From: Liolophura sinensis
Taxonomy: Eukaryota > Mollusca > Polyplacophora > Chitonida > Chitonidae
DNA length: 31,100 nucleotides
Reading direction: 5' to 3'
Assembly: GCF_032854445.1 (NCBI RefSeq)
Contig: NW_027018399.1
Location: forward strand, 1-31,100
Within the stretch, counting starts at the first letter, position 1, and each line of letters begins with the position of its first letter. Of this stretch, positions 1 to 11,322 are shown piece after piece. Below the pieces are notes generated by a model, which worked only from the letters and a program-made list of their open reading frames with translations, was not told the origin of the DNA and made no database searches. The translations under genes were made by a program, and so were the position numbers.

Positions 1-305
1 AGATTAAGTTTATCTTCGACTTAGAAGTAAGACATTTGCTGGGTGAGTTAAATGGGCTGGCCCAAAGATTTGACATCTTCTGGGCTACCGAAGGGCACAT
101 AACTTATAATCAAAAGTTGAATATAGTAATGGACCAGTCGCGATGGTACATAGTACATGTAGCCAATTTCAATTAGCAAAAGGACCAGGCAAAAAATCCA
201 AAAGTAAAAAAAAATGCTCCAATCGTGCTGGTAAGACGCTAATCCGACGTATTTTGTGACGAGAAATCGAATGGTGCAAACCGCGTTGCTCTCCGACCAA
301 TACTT
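1..305 (+). repeat. Partial unit at left edge (M0)
   Basis: This is the last ~303 bases of a unit, entering at about offset 245 (gattaag marker state). It has G at 390, the AA-type box and two private variants, agccAattt near 171 and aagaCgc near 234. Both variants recur together only in the unit starting at 5294. Confidence 0.96.
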
Positions 306-855
306 TTGGCTGTAGCCACAATTGAATCATCATTTATGTCAAAATCACGTGCCCAGCAAACGGCTCTTACTCCATGGAAACCAAGGAAATTGCAATTTTT
401 TCAACACCTGGAGATGCCTGACCCAATTGCGCATCTTTTGGCACCTTATTGATGTGGGTCAGTGTTCAATTGTACTTTTTACAGCAGACTGTATCAAGTA
501 CCTTGTGTTTTTTTATATAAAAATGGTGTGGTTTTTCTACATGTAGATAAAGACATTGAGTTTATCTTCGACTTAGAAGTAAGACATTTGCTGGGTGAGT
601 TAAATGGGCTTGGCCCAAAGATTTGACGTCTTCTGGGCTACCGAAGGGCACATAACTTATAATCAAAAGTTGAATATAGTAATGACCAGTCGCGATGGTA
701 CATAGTACATGTAGCCGATTTCAATTAGCAAAAGGACCAGGCAAAAATCCAAAAGTGGAAAAAATGTTCCAATGCTGCTGGTAAGAGGCTAATCCGACGT
801 ATTTTGTGACGAGAAATCGAATGGTGCAAACCGCGTTGCTCTCCGACCAATACTT
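306..855 (+). repeat. Satellite unit M1
   Basis: Length 550. Markers are G at 87, C at 101, T at 202, cattgag state at 247/251, G at 321, G at 390 and the GG box. It carries small indels, including an extra A in cagcaaacgg and altered T runs around offset 90. Confidence 0.97.
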
Positions 856-1431
856 TTGGCTGTAGCCACAATTGAATCATCATTTATGTCAAAATCACGT
901 GCCCAGCAACGGCTCTTACTCCATGAAACCAAGGAAATTTGCAATTTTTCAACACCTGGAGATGCCTGACCCAATTGCGCATCTTTTTGCACCTTATTGA
1001 TGTGGGTCAGTGTTCAATTGTACATTTTACAGCAGACTGTATCAAGTACCTTGTGTTTTTTATATAAAAATGGTGTGGTTTTTCTACATGTAGATAAAGA
1101 GATTAAGTTTATCTTCGACATAGAAGTAAGACATTTGCTGGGTGAGTTAAATGGGCTTGGCCCAAAGATTTGACATCTTCTGGGCTTGGCCCAAAGATTT
1201 GACATCTTCTGGGCTACCGAAGGGCACATACTTATAATCAAAAGTTGAATATAGTAATGACCAGTCGCGATGGTACATAGTACATGTAGCCGATTTCAAT
1301 TAGCAAAAGGACCAGGCAAAAAATCCAAAAGTGGAAAAAATGTTCCAATGCTGCTGGTAAGAGGCTAATCCGACGTATTTTGTGACGAGAAATCGAATGG
1401 TGCAAACCGCGTTGCTCTCCGACCAATACTT
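856..1431 (+). repeat. Satellite unit M2 with 29-bp duplication
   Basis: Length 576. It contains a direct duplication of 29 bp (1156-1213), A at offset 170 (tacattttac) and the rare cgacAtag variant. Single bases are missing in ccatgaaacc and in cacatacttat. It pairs with the unit at 4172, which has the same duplication. Confidence 0.97.
1156..1213 (+). repeat. 29-bp direct duplication inside M2
   Basis: Two adjacent copies, 1156-1184 and 1185-1213, run from cttggccc to tcttctggg. TGGGCT is present at 1152, 1181 and 1210, so the duplication can be explained by slippage or misaligned exchange at a 6-base match. Confidence 0.97.
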
Positions 1432-1979
1432 TTGGCTGTAGCCACAATTGAATCATCATTTATGTCAAAATCACGTGCCCAGCAACGGCTCTTACTCCAT
1501 GGAAACCAAGGAAATTTGCAAATTTTCAACACCTGGAGATGCCTGACCCAATTGCGCATCTTTTGGCACCTTATTGATGTGGGTCAGTGTTCAATTGTAC
1601 TTTTTACAGCAGACTGTATCAAGTACCTTGTGGTTTTTATATAAAAATGGTGTGGTTTTTCTACATGTAGATAAAGAGATTAAGTTTATCTTCGACTTAG
1701 AAGTAAGACATTTGCTGGGTGAGTTAAATGGGCTTGGCCCAAAGATTTGACATCTTCTGGGCTACCGAAGGGCACATAACTTATAATCAAAAGATGAATA
1801 TAGTAATGACCAGTCGCGATTGTACATAGTACATGTAGCCGATTTCAATTAGCAAAAGGACCAGGCAAATATCCAAAAGTGGAAAAAATGTTCCAATGCT
1901 GCTGGTAAGAGGCTAATCCGACGTATTTTGTGACGAGAAATCGAATGGTGCAAACCGCGTTGCTCTCCGAGCAATACTT
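1432..1979 (+). repeat. Satellite unit M3, type L
   Basis: Type L is defined by tgcaaAttttc near offset 90, shared only with units at 4749 and 8035, about six units apart each. It has A at 363, T at 390 and caaaTatcc before the GG box. One private change (ctccgaGcaat) precedes the next unit. Confidence 0.97.
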
Positions 1980-2526
1980 TTGGCTGTAGCCACAATTGAA
2001 TCATCAATTATGTCAAAATCACGTGCCCAGCAACGGCTCTTACTCCATGGAAACCAAGGAAATTTACAATTTTTCAACACCTGGAGATGCCTGGCCCAAT
2101 TGCGCATCTTTTGGCACCTTATTGATGTGGGTCAGTGTTCAATTGTACTTTTTACAGCAGACTGTATCAAGTACCTGTGGTTTTTATATAAAAATGGTGT
2201 GGTTTTTCTACATGTAGATAAAGAGATTAAGTTTATCTTCGACTTAGAAGTAAGACATTTGCTGGGTGAGTTAAATGGGCTTGGCCCAAAGATTTGACAT
2301 CTTCTGGGCTACCGAAGGGCACATAACTTATAATCAAAAGTTGAATATAGTAATGACCAGTCGCGATTGTACATAGTACATGTAGCCGATTTCAATTAGC
2401 AAAAGGACCAGGCAAAAATCCAAAAGTGGAAAAAATGTTCCAATGCTGCTGGTAAGAGGCTAATCCGACGTATTTTGTGACGAGAAATCGAATGGTGCAA
2501 ACCGCGTTGCTCTCCGACCAATACTT
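1980..2526 (+). repeat. Satellite unit M4, type K
   Basis: Type K combines A at 28 (caattatg), A at 87 and G at 115 (ctggccc). It recurs at 10226, 19543 and 24461. Here it carries gattaag at 247/251, unlike the other K copies, and lacks one T before offset 202 (tacctgtgg). Confidence 0.97.
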
Positions 2527-3074
2527 TTGGCTGTAGCCACAATTGAATCATCATTTATGTCAAAATCACGTGCCCAGCAACGGCTCTTACTCCATGGAAA
2601 CCAAGGAAATTTCCAATTTTTCAACAGCTGGAGATGCCTGACCCAATTGCGCATCTTTTGGCACCTTATTGATGTGTGTCAGTGTTCAATTGTACTTTTT
2701 ACAGCAGACTGTATCAAGTACCTTGTGTTTTTTATATAAAAATGGTGTGGTTTTTCTACATGTAGATAAAGACATTGAGTTTATCTTCGACTTAGAAGTA
2801 AGACATTTGCTGGGTGAGTTAAATGGGCTTGGCCCAAAGATTTGACGTCTTCTGGGCTACCGAAGGGCACATAACTTATAATCAAAAGTTGAATATAGTA
2901 ATGACCAGTCGCGATGGTACATAGTACATGTAGCCGATTTCAATTAGCAAAAGGACCAGGCAAAAATCCAAAAGTGGAAAAAATGTTCCAATGCTGCTGG
3001 TAAGAGGCTAATCCGACGTATTTTGTGACGAGAAATCGAATGGTGCAAACCGCGTTGCTCTCCGACCAATACTT
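2527..3074 (+). repeat. Satellite unit M5
   Basis: Markers are C at 87, G at 101, T at 202, then the linked set cattgag, G at 321 and G at 390, and the GG box. It has a private gatgtgTgtc change near offset 145. Confidence 0.97.
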
Positions 3075-3623
3075 TTGGCTGTAGCCACAATTGAATCATC
3101 ATTTATGTCAAAATCACGTGCCCAGCAACGGCTCTTACTCCATGGAAACCAAGGAAATTTGCAATTTTTCAACAGCTGGAGATGCCTGACCCAATTGCGC
3201 ATCTTTTGGCACCTTATTGATGTGGGTCAGTGTTCAATTGTACATTTTACAGCAGACTGTATCAAGTACCTTGTGTTTTTTATATAAAAATGGTGTGGTT
3301 TTTCTACATGTAGATAAAGAGATTAAGTTTATCTTCGACATAGAAGTAAGACATTTGCTGGGTGAGTTAAATGGGCTTGGCCCAAAGATTTGACGTCTTC
3401 TGGGCTACCGAAGGGCACATAACTTATAATCAAAAGTTGAATATAGTAATGACCAGTCGCGATGGTACATAGTACATGTAGCCGATTTCAATTAGCAAAA
3501 GGACCAGGCAAAAATCCAAAAGTGGAAAAAAATGTTCCAATGCTGCTGGTAAGAGGCTAATCCGACGTATTTTGTGACGAGAAATCGAATGGTGCAAACC
3601 GCGTTGCTCTCCGACCAATACTT
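3075..3623 (+). repeat. Satellite unit M6, recombinant
   Basis: It has G at 87, G at 101, A at 170 and T at 202, but gattaag instead of the cattgag that usually follows T at 202. The cgacAtag variant, shared with M2, comes next, then G at 321 and G at 390. It looks like a switch between two haplotypes near offset 247. Confidence 0.96.
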
Positions 3624-4171
3624 TTGGCTGTAGCCACAATTGAATCATCATTTATGTCAAAATCACGTGCCCAGCAACGGCTCTTACTCCATGGAAACCA
3701 AGGAAATTTCCAATTTTTCAACACCTGGAGATGCCTGACCCAATTGCGCATCTTTTGGCACCTAATTGATGTGGGTCAGTGTTCAATTGTACTTTTTACA
3801 GCAGACTGTATCAAGTACCTTTTGGTTTTTATATAAAAATGGTGTGGTTTTTCTACATGTAGATAAAGAGATTAAGTTTATCTTCGACTTAGAAGTAAGA
3901 CATTTGCTGGGTGAGTTAAATGGGCTTGGCCCAAAGATTTGACATCTTCTGGGCTACCGAAGGGCACATAACTTATAATCAAAAGTTGAATATAGTAATG
4001 ACCAGTCGCGATGGTACATAGTACATGTAGCCGATTTCAATTAGCAAAAGGACCAGGCAAAAATCCAAAAGTAAAAAAAATGCTCCAATCGTGCTGGAAA
4101 GAGGCTAATCCGACGTATTTTGTGACGAGAAATCGAATGGTGCAAACCGCGTTGCTCTCCGACCAATACTT
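3624..4171 (+). repeat. Satellite unit M7, AA-type box
   Basis: Markers are C at 87, C at 101, gattaag, A at 321, G at 390 and the AA box. Private changes are cacctAattg, accttTtgg and ctggAaagagg. Confidence 0.97.
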
Positions 4172-4748
4172 TTGGCTGTAGCCACAATTGAATCATCATT
4201 TATGTCAAAATCACGTGCCCAGCAACGGCTCTTACTCCATGGAAACCAAGGAAATTTGCAATTTTTCAACACCTGGAGATGCCTGACCCAATTGCGCATC
4301 TTTTGCACCTTATTGATGTGGGTCAGTGTTCAATTGTACATTTTACAGCAGACTGTATCAAGTACCTTGTGGTTTTTATATAAAAATGGTGTGGTTTTTC
4401 TACATGTAGATAAAGAGATTAAGTTTATCTTCGACTTAGAAGTAAGACATTTGCTGGGTGAGTTAAATGGGCTTGGCCCAAAGATTTGACATCTTCTGGG
4501 CTTGGCCCAAAGATTTGACATCTTCTGGGCTACCGAAGGGCACATAACTTATAATCAAAAGTTGAATATAGTAATGACCAGTCGCGATGGTACATAGTAC
4601 ATGTAGCCGATTTCAATTAGCAAAAGGACCAGGCAAAAATCCAAAAGTGGAAAAAATGTTCCAATGCTGCTGGTAAGAGGCTAATCCGACGTATTTTTGT
4701 GACGAGAAATCGAATGGTGCAAACCGCGTTGCTCTCCGACCAATACTT
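4172..4748 (+). repeat. Satellite unit M8 with 29-bp duplication
   Basis: Length 577. The 29-bp duplication lies at 4472-4529. It has G at 87, A at 170, G at 202, G at 390, the GG box, a T missing in cttttgcacc and an extra T in gtatttttgtg. It is the HOR partner of M2, 3,316 bp away. Confidence 0.97.
4472..4529 (+). repeat. 29-bp direct duplication inside M8
   Basis: The same 29-bp duplication as at 1156 sits at 4472-4500 and 4501-4529, at the same place in the unit and 3,316 bp downstream. One event followed by HOR duplication is simpler than two events. Confidence 0.97.
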
Positions 4749-5293
4749 TTGGCTGTAGCCACAATTGAATCATCATTTATGTCAAAATCACGTGCCCAGC
4801 AACGGCTCTTACTCCATGGAAACCAAGATTTGCAAATTTTCAACACCTGGAGATGCCTGACCCAATTGCGCATCTTTTGGCACCTTATTGATGTGGGTCA
4901 GTGTTCAATTGTACTTTTTACAGCAGACTGTATCAAGTACCTTGTGGTTTTTATATAAAAATGGTGTGTTTTTTCTACATGTAGATAAAGAGATTAAGTT
5001 TATCTTCGACTTAGAAGTAAGACATTTGCTGGGTGAGTTAAATGGGCTTGGCCCAAAGATTTGACATCTTCTGGGCTACCGAAGGGCACATAACTTATAA
5101 TCAAAAGTTGAATATAGTAATGACCAGTTGCGATTGTACATAGTACATGTAGCCGATTTCAATTAGCAAAAGGACCAGGCAAAAATCCAAAAGTGGAAAA
5201 AATGTTCCAATGCTGCTGGTAAGAGGCTAATCTGACGTATTTTGTGACGAGAAATCGAATGGTGCAAACCGCGTTGCTCTCCGACCAATACTT
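4749..5293 (+). repeat. Satellite unit M9, type L
   Basis: Length 545. It is type L (tgcaaAtttt), with three bases missing in ccaagatttg. CpG-to-TpG type changes appear in cagtTgcg and taatcTgac; the latter also occurs in the type L unit at 8035. Confidence 0.97.
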
Positions 5294-5842
5294 TTGGCTG
5301 TAGCCACAATTGAATCATCATTTATGTCAAAATCACGTGCCCAGCAACGGCTCTTACTCCATGGAAACCAAGGAAATTTGCAATTTTTCAACACCTGGAG
5401 ATGCCTGACCCAATTGCGCATCTTTTGGCACCTTATTGATGTGGGTCAGTGTTCAATTGTACTTTTTACAGCAGACTGTATCAAGTACCTTGTGGTTTTT
5501 ATATAAAAATGGTGTGGTTTTTCTACATGTAGATAAAGAGATTAAGTTTATCTTCGACTTAGAAGTAAGACATTTGCTGGGTGAGTTAAATGGGCTTGGC
5601 CCAAAGATTTGACATCTTCTGGGCTACCGAAGGGCACATAACTTATAATCAAAAGTTGAATATAGTAATGACCAGTCGCGATGGTACATAGTACATGTAG
5701 CCAATTTCAATTAGCAAAAGGACCAGGCAAAAATCCAAAAGTAAAAAAAAATGCTCCAATCGTGCTGGTAAGACGCTAATCCGACGTATTTTGTGACGAG
5801 AAATCGAATGGTGCAAACCGCGTTGCTCTCCGACCAATACTT
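5294..5842 (+). repeat. Satellite unit M10, AA-type box
   Basis: It has G at 87, C at 101, G at 202, gattaag and G at 390. The AA box has one extra A. It shares agccAattt and aagaCgc with the left-edge partial unit. Confidence 0.97.
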
Positions 5843-6374
5843 TTGGCTGTAGCCACAATTGAATCATCATTTATGTCAAAATCACGTGCCCAGCAACGGC
5901 TCTTACTCCATGGAAACCAAGGAAATTTGCAATTTTTCAACACCTGGAGATGCCTGACCCAATTGCGCATCTTTTGGCACCTTATTGATGTGGGTCAGTG
6001 TTCAATTGTACTTTTTACAGCAGACTGTATCAAGTACCTTGTGTTTTTTATATAATAAAGGGACATTGAGTTTATCTTCGACTTATGAGAGTAAGACATT
6101 TGGCTGGGCTGAGTTAGTGGAGATGGGCTTGGCCCAAAGATTTGACATCTTCTGGGCTACGAAGGGCACATAACTTATAATCAAAAGTTGAATATAGTAA
6201 TGACCAGTTGCGATTGTACATAGTACATGTAGCCGATTTCAATGAGCAAAAGGACCAGGCAAAAATCCAAAAGTGGGAAAAAATGTTCCAATGCTGCTGG
6301 TAAGAGGCTAATCCGACGTATTTTGTGACGAGAAATCGAATGGTGCAAACCGCGTTGCTCTCCGACCAATACTT
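5843..6374 (+). repeat. Satellite unit M11, 27-bp deletion
   Basis: Length 532. After tatata, 27 bp are missing, taking most of the 12-bp palindrome, and GG is added before acattgag. About a dozen extra bases follow around 6085-6125. Further on it has cagtTgcg and caatGagc, both shared with the unit at 8583. Confidence 0.94.
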
Positions 6375-6933
6375 TTGGCTGTAGCCAACAATTGAATCAT
6401 CAGTTATGTCAAAATCACGTGCCCAGCAACGGCTCTTACTCCATGGAAACCAAGGAAATTTGCAATTTTTCAACACACCTGGAGATGCCTGACCCAATTG
6501 CGCATCTTTTTGGCACCTTATTGATGTGGGTCAGTGTTCAATTGTACTTTTTAGACAGCAGACTGTATCAAGTACCTTGTGGTTTTTATATAAAAATGGT
6601 GTGGTTTTTCTACATGTAGATAAAGAGATTAAGTTTATCTTCGACTTAGAAGTAAGACATTTGCCTGGGTGAGTTAAATGGGCTTGGCCCAAAGATTTGA
6701 CATCTTCTGGGCTACCGAATGGGCACATAACTTATAATCAAAAGTTGGAATATAGTAATGACCAGTCGCCGATTGTACATAGTACATGTAGCCGATTTCA
6801 ATTAGCAAAAGGACCAGGCAAAAATCCAAAAGTGGAAAAAAATTGTTCCAATGCTGCTGGTAAGAGGCTAATCCGACGTATTTTGTGACGAGAAATCGAA
6901 TGGTGCAAACCGCGTTGCTCTCGACCAATACTT
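6375..6933 (+). repeat. Satellite unit M12, insertion-rich
   Basis: Length 559. Extra bases occur in caacaattg, caacacacctgg, ttttagacagc, gcctgggtg, cgaatgggc, gttggaatat and cgccgattg. It has a private catcaGttatg, and aattgttcc in the box, the latter shared with the unit at 9131. Confidence 0.94.
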
Positions 6934-7483
6934 TTGGCTGTAGCCACAATTGAATCATCATTTATGTCAAAATCACGTGCCCAGCAACGGCTCTTACTCC
7001 ATGGAAACCAAGGAAATTTCCAATTTTTCAACAGCTGGAGATGCCTGACCCAATTGCGCATCTTTTGGCACCCTTATTGATGTGGGTCAGTGTTCAATTG
7101 TACTTTTTACAGCAGACTGGTATCAAGTACCTTGTGGTTTTTATATAAAAATGGTGTGGTTTTTCTACATGTAGATAAAGAGATTAAGTTTATCTTCGAC
7201 TTAGAAGTAAGACATTTGCTGGGTGAGTTAAATGGGCTTGGCCCAAAGATTTGACATCTTCTGGGCTACCGAAGGGCACATAACTTATAATCAAAAGTTG
7301 AATATAGTAATGACCAGTCGCGATGGTACATAGTACATGTAGCCGATTTCAATTAGCCAAAAGGACCAGGCAAAATCCAAAAGTAAAAAAATGCTCCAAT
7401 CGTGCTGGTAAGAGGCTAATTCCGACGTATTTTGTGACGAGAAATCGAATGGTGCAAACCGCGTTGCTCTCCGACCAATACTT
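6934..7483 (+). repeat. Satellite unit M13, AA-type box
   Basis: Markers are C at 87, G at 101, G at 202, gattaag, G at 390 and an AA box with seven A's. Extra bases occur in cacccttatt, gactggtatc, tagccaaaagg and taattccgac. Confidence 0.95.
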
Positions 7484-8034
7484 TTGGCTGTAGCCACAAT
7501 TGAATCATCATTTATGTCAAAATTCACGTGCTCCAGCAACGGCTCTTACTCCATGGAAACCAAGGAAATTTGCAATTTTTCAACACCTGGAGATGCCTGA
7601 CCCAATTGCGCATCTTTTGGCACCTTATTGATGTGGGTCAGTGTTCAATTGTACTTTTTACAGCAGACTGTATCAAGTACCTTGTGTTTTTTATATAAAA
7701 ATGGTGTGGTTTTTCCTACATGTAGATAAAGACATTGAGTTTATCTTCGACTTAGAAGTAAGACATTTGCTGGGTGAGTTAAATGGGCTTGGCCCAAAGA
7801 TTTGACATCTTCTGGGCTACCGAAGGGCACATAACTTATAATCAAAAGTTGAATATAGTAATGACCAGTCGCGATTGTACATAGTACATGTAGCCGATTT
7901 CAATTAGCAAAAGGACCAGGCAAAAATCCAAAAGTGGAAAAAATGTTCCAATGCTGCTGGTAAGAGGCTAATCCGACGTATTTTGTGACGAGAAATCGAA
8001 TGGTGCAAACCGCGTTGCTCTCCGACCAATACTT
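7484..8034 (+). repeat. Satellite unit M14
   Basis: Markers are G at 87, C at 101, T at 202, cattgag, A at 321, T at 390 and the GG box. Extra bases in aattcacgtgctccagc and tttcctacatg end the rough patch. It lacks the 29-bp duplication found one HOR period upstream in M8. Confidence 0.96.
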
Positions 8035-8582
8035 TTGGCTGTAGCCACAATTGAATCATCATTTATGTCAAAATCACGTGCCCAGCAACGGCTCTTACTC
8101 CATGGAAACCAAGGAAATTTGCAAATTTTCAACACCTGGAGATGCCTGACCCAATTGCGCATCTTTTGGCACCTTATTGATGTGGGTCAGTGTTCAATTG
8201 TACTTTTTACAGCAGACTGTATCAAGTACCTTGTGGTTTTTATATAAAAATGGTGTGGTTTTTCTACATGTAGATAAAGAGATTAAGTTTATCTTCGACT
8301 TAGAAGTAAGACATTTGCTGGGTGAGTTAAATGGGCTTGGCCCAAAGATTTGACATCTTCTGGGCTACCGAAGGGCACATAACTTATAATCAAAAGTTGA
8401 ATATAGTAATGACCAGTCGCGATTGTACATAGTACATGTAGCCGATTTCAATTAGCAAAAGGACCAGGCAAAAATCCAAAAGTGGAAAAAATGTTCCAAT
8501 GCTGCTGGTAAGAGGCTAATCTGACGTATTTTGTGACGAGAAATCGAATGGTGCAAACCGCGTTGCTCTCCGACCAATACTT
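8035..8582 (+). repeat. Satellite unit M15, type L
   Basis: This is the third type L copy, with tgcaaAtttt near offset 90, G at 202, gattaag, T at 390, the GG box and the taatcTgac change shared with M9. It has exact consensus length. Confidence 0.98.
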
Positions 8583-9130
8583 TTGGCTGTAGCCACAATT
8601 GAATCATCATTTATGTCAAAATCACGTGCCCAGCAACGGCTCTTACTCCATGGAAACCAAGGAAATTTCCAATTTTTCAACACCTGGAGATGCCTGACCC
8701 AATTGCGCATCTTTTGGCACCTTATTGATGTGGGTCAGTGTTCAATTGTACTTTTTACAGCAGACTGTATCAAGTACCTTGTGTTTTTTATATAAAAATG
8801 GTGTGGTTTTTCTACATGTAGATAAAGACATTGAGTTTATCTTCGACTTAGAAGTAAGACATTTGCTGGGTGAGTTAAATGGGCTTGGCCCAAAGATTTG
8901 ACATCTTCTGGGCTACCGAAGGGCACATAACTTATAATCAAAAGTTGAATATAGTAATGACCAGTTGCGATTGTACATAGTACATGTAGCCGATTTCAAT
9001 GAGCAAAAGGACCAGGCAAAAATCCAAAAGTGGAAAAAATGTTCCAATGCTGCTGGTAAGAGGCTAATCCGACGTATTTTGTGACGAGAAATCGAATGGT
9101 GCAAACCGCGTTGCTCTCCGACCAATACTT
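8583..9130 (+). repeat. Satellite unit M16
   Basis: Markers are C at 87, C at 101, T at 202, cattgag, A at 321, T at 390 and the GG box. It carries cagtTgcg and caatGagc as in M11, five units upstream. Confidence 0.98.
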
Positions 9131-9678
9131 TTGGCTGTAGCCACAATTGAATCATCATTTATGTCAAAATCACGTGCCCAGCAACGGCTCTTACTCCATG
9201 GAAACCAAGGAAATTTGCAATTTTTCAACACCTGGAGATGCCTGACCCAATTGCGCATCTTTTGGCACCTTATTGATGTGGGTCAGTGTTCAATTGTACT
9301 TTTTACAGCAGACTGTATCAAGTACCTTGTGGTTTTTATATAAAAATGGTGTGGTTTTTCTACATGTAGATAAAGAGATTAAGTTTATCTTCGACTTAGA
9401 AGTAAGACATTTGCTGGGTGAGTTAAATGGGCTTGGCCCAAAGATTTGACATCTTCTGGGCTACCGAAGGGCACATAACTTATAATCAAAAGTTGAATAT
9501 AGTAATGACCAGTCGCGATTGTACATAGTACATGTAGCCGATTTCAATTAGCAAAAGGACCAGGCAAAAATCCAAAAGTGGAAAAATTGTTCCAATGCTG
9601 CTGGTAAGAGGCTAATCCGACGTATTTTGTGACGAGAAATCGAATGGTGCAAACCGCGTTGCTCTCCGACCAATACTT
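9131..9678 (+). repeat. Satellite unit M17
   Basis: Markers are G at 87, C at 101, G at 202, gattaag and T at 390. The box has the unusual aaaaattgttcc form, also seen in M12 five units upstream. Confidence 0.98.
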
Positions 9679-10225
9679 TTGGCTGTAGCCACAATTGAAT
9701 CATCATTTATGTCAAAATCACGTGCCCAGCAACGGCTCTTACTCCATGGAAACCAAGGAAATTTCCAATTTTTCAACAGCTGGAGATGCCTGACCCAATT
9801 GCGCATCTTTTGGCACCTTATTGATGTGGGTCAGTGTTCAATTGTACTTTTTACAGCAGACTGTATCAAGTACCTTGTGGTTTTTATATAAAAATGGTGT
9901 GGTTTTTCTACATGTAGATAAAGAGATTAAGTTTATCTTCGACTTAGAAGTAAACATTTGCTGGGTGAGTTAAATGGGCTTGGCCCAAAGATTTGACGTC
10001 TTCTGGGCTACCGAAGGGCACATAACTTATAATCAAAAGTTGAATATAGTAATGACCAGTCGCGATGGTACATAGTACATGTAGCCGATTTCAATTAGCA
10101 AAAGGACCAGGCAAAAATCCAAAAGTGGAAAAAATGTTCCAATGCTGCTGGTAAGAGGCTAATCCGACGTATTTTGTGACGAGAAATCGAATGGTGCAAA
10201 CCGCGTTGCTCTCCGACCAATACTT
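9679..10225 (+). repeat. Satellite unit M18, recombinant
   Basis: It has C at 87, G at 101, G at 202 and gattaag, followed by G at 321 and G at 390, a pairing otherwise typical of cattgag units. One base is missing in gtaaacattt. Confidence 0.97.
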
Positions 10226-10773
10226 TTGGCTGTAGCCACAATTGAATCATCAATTATGTCAAAATCACGTGCCCAGCAACGGCTCTTACTCCATGGAAAC
10301 CAAGGAAATTTACAATTTTTCAACACCTGGAGATGCCTGGCCCAATTGCGCATCTTTTGGCACCTTATTGATGTGGGTCAGTGTTCAATTGTACTTTTTA
10401 CAGCAGACTGTATCAAGTACCTTGTGTTTTTTATATAAAAATGGTGTGGTTTTTCTACATGTAGATAAAGACATTGAGTTTATCTTCGACTTAGAAGTAA
10501 GACATTTGCTGGGTGAGTTAAATGGGCTTGGCCCAAAGATTTGACATCTTCTGGGCTACCGAAGGGCACATAACTTATAATCAAAAGTTGAATATAGTAA
10601 TGACCAGTCGCGATTGTACATAGTACATGTAGCCGATTTCAATTAGCAAAAGGACCAGGCAAAAATCCAAAAGTGGAAAAAATGTTCCAATGCTGCTGGT
10701 AAGAGGCTAATCCGACGTATTTTGTGACGAGAAATCGAATGGTGCAAACCGCGTTGCTCTCCGACCAATACTT
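10226..10773 (+). repeat. Satellite unit M19, type K
   Basis: It has A at 28, A at 87, G at 115, T at 202, cattgag, A at 321, T at 390 and the GG box. From about offset 116 onward it matches the F unit at 13515. This marks the left end of the long duplicated HOR segment. Confidence 0.98.
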
Positions 10774-11322
10774 TTGGCTGTAGCCACAATTGAATCATCA
10801 TTTATGTCAAAATCACGTGCCCAGCAACGGCTCTTACTCCATGGAAACCAAGGAAATTTCCAATTTTTCAACACCTGGAGATGCCTGACCCAATTGCGCA
10901 TCTTTTGGCACCTTATTGATGTGGGTCAGTGTTCAATTGTACTTTTTACAGCAGACTGTATCAAGTACCTTGGTTTTTTTTATATAAAAATGGTGTGGTT
11001 TTTCTACATGTAGATAAAGAGATTAAGTTTATCTTCGACTTAGAAGTAAGACATTTGCTGGGTGAGTTAAATGGGCTTGGCCCAAAGATTTGACATCTTC
11101 TGGGCTACAGAAGGGCACATAACTTATAATCAAAAGTTGAATATAGTAATGACCAGTCGCGATTGTACATAGTACATGTAGCCGATTTCAATTAGCAAAA
11201 GGACCAGGCAAAAATCCAAAAGTGGAAAAAATGTTCCAATGCTGCTGGTAAGAGGCTAATCCGACGTATTTTGTGACGAGAAATCGAATGGTGCAAACCG
11301 CGTTGATCTCCGACCAATACTT
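10774..11322 (+). repeat. Satellite unit M20, type A
   Basis: Type A has accttgg followed by eight T's at offset 200, which makes the unit 549 long. It also has A at 335 (ctacagaag), T at 390, the GG box and A at 532 (gttgatctcc). The only full match is the unit at 14063. Confidence 0.98.

Larger units (their letters stand above)
6040..7730. repeat. Indel-rich patch of the array
   Basis: Units M11 to M14 hold many 1-3 base insertions, a few losses and one 27-bp deletion, while substitutions stay rare. Neighbouring units at 5294 and 8035 are clean. Poor consensus accuracy over this stretch or true local decay would both fit; the insertion bias favours the former. Confidence 0.7.

Noticed and set aside
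6114-6497. Longest frame in the window, 127 codons on the minus strand
   Set aside because: It exists only in the indel-rich patch, where extra bases join pieces of different frames.
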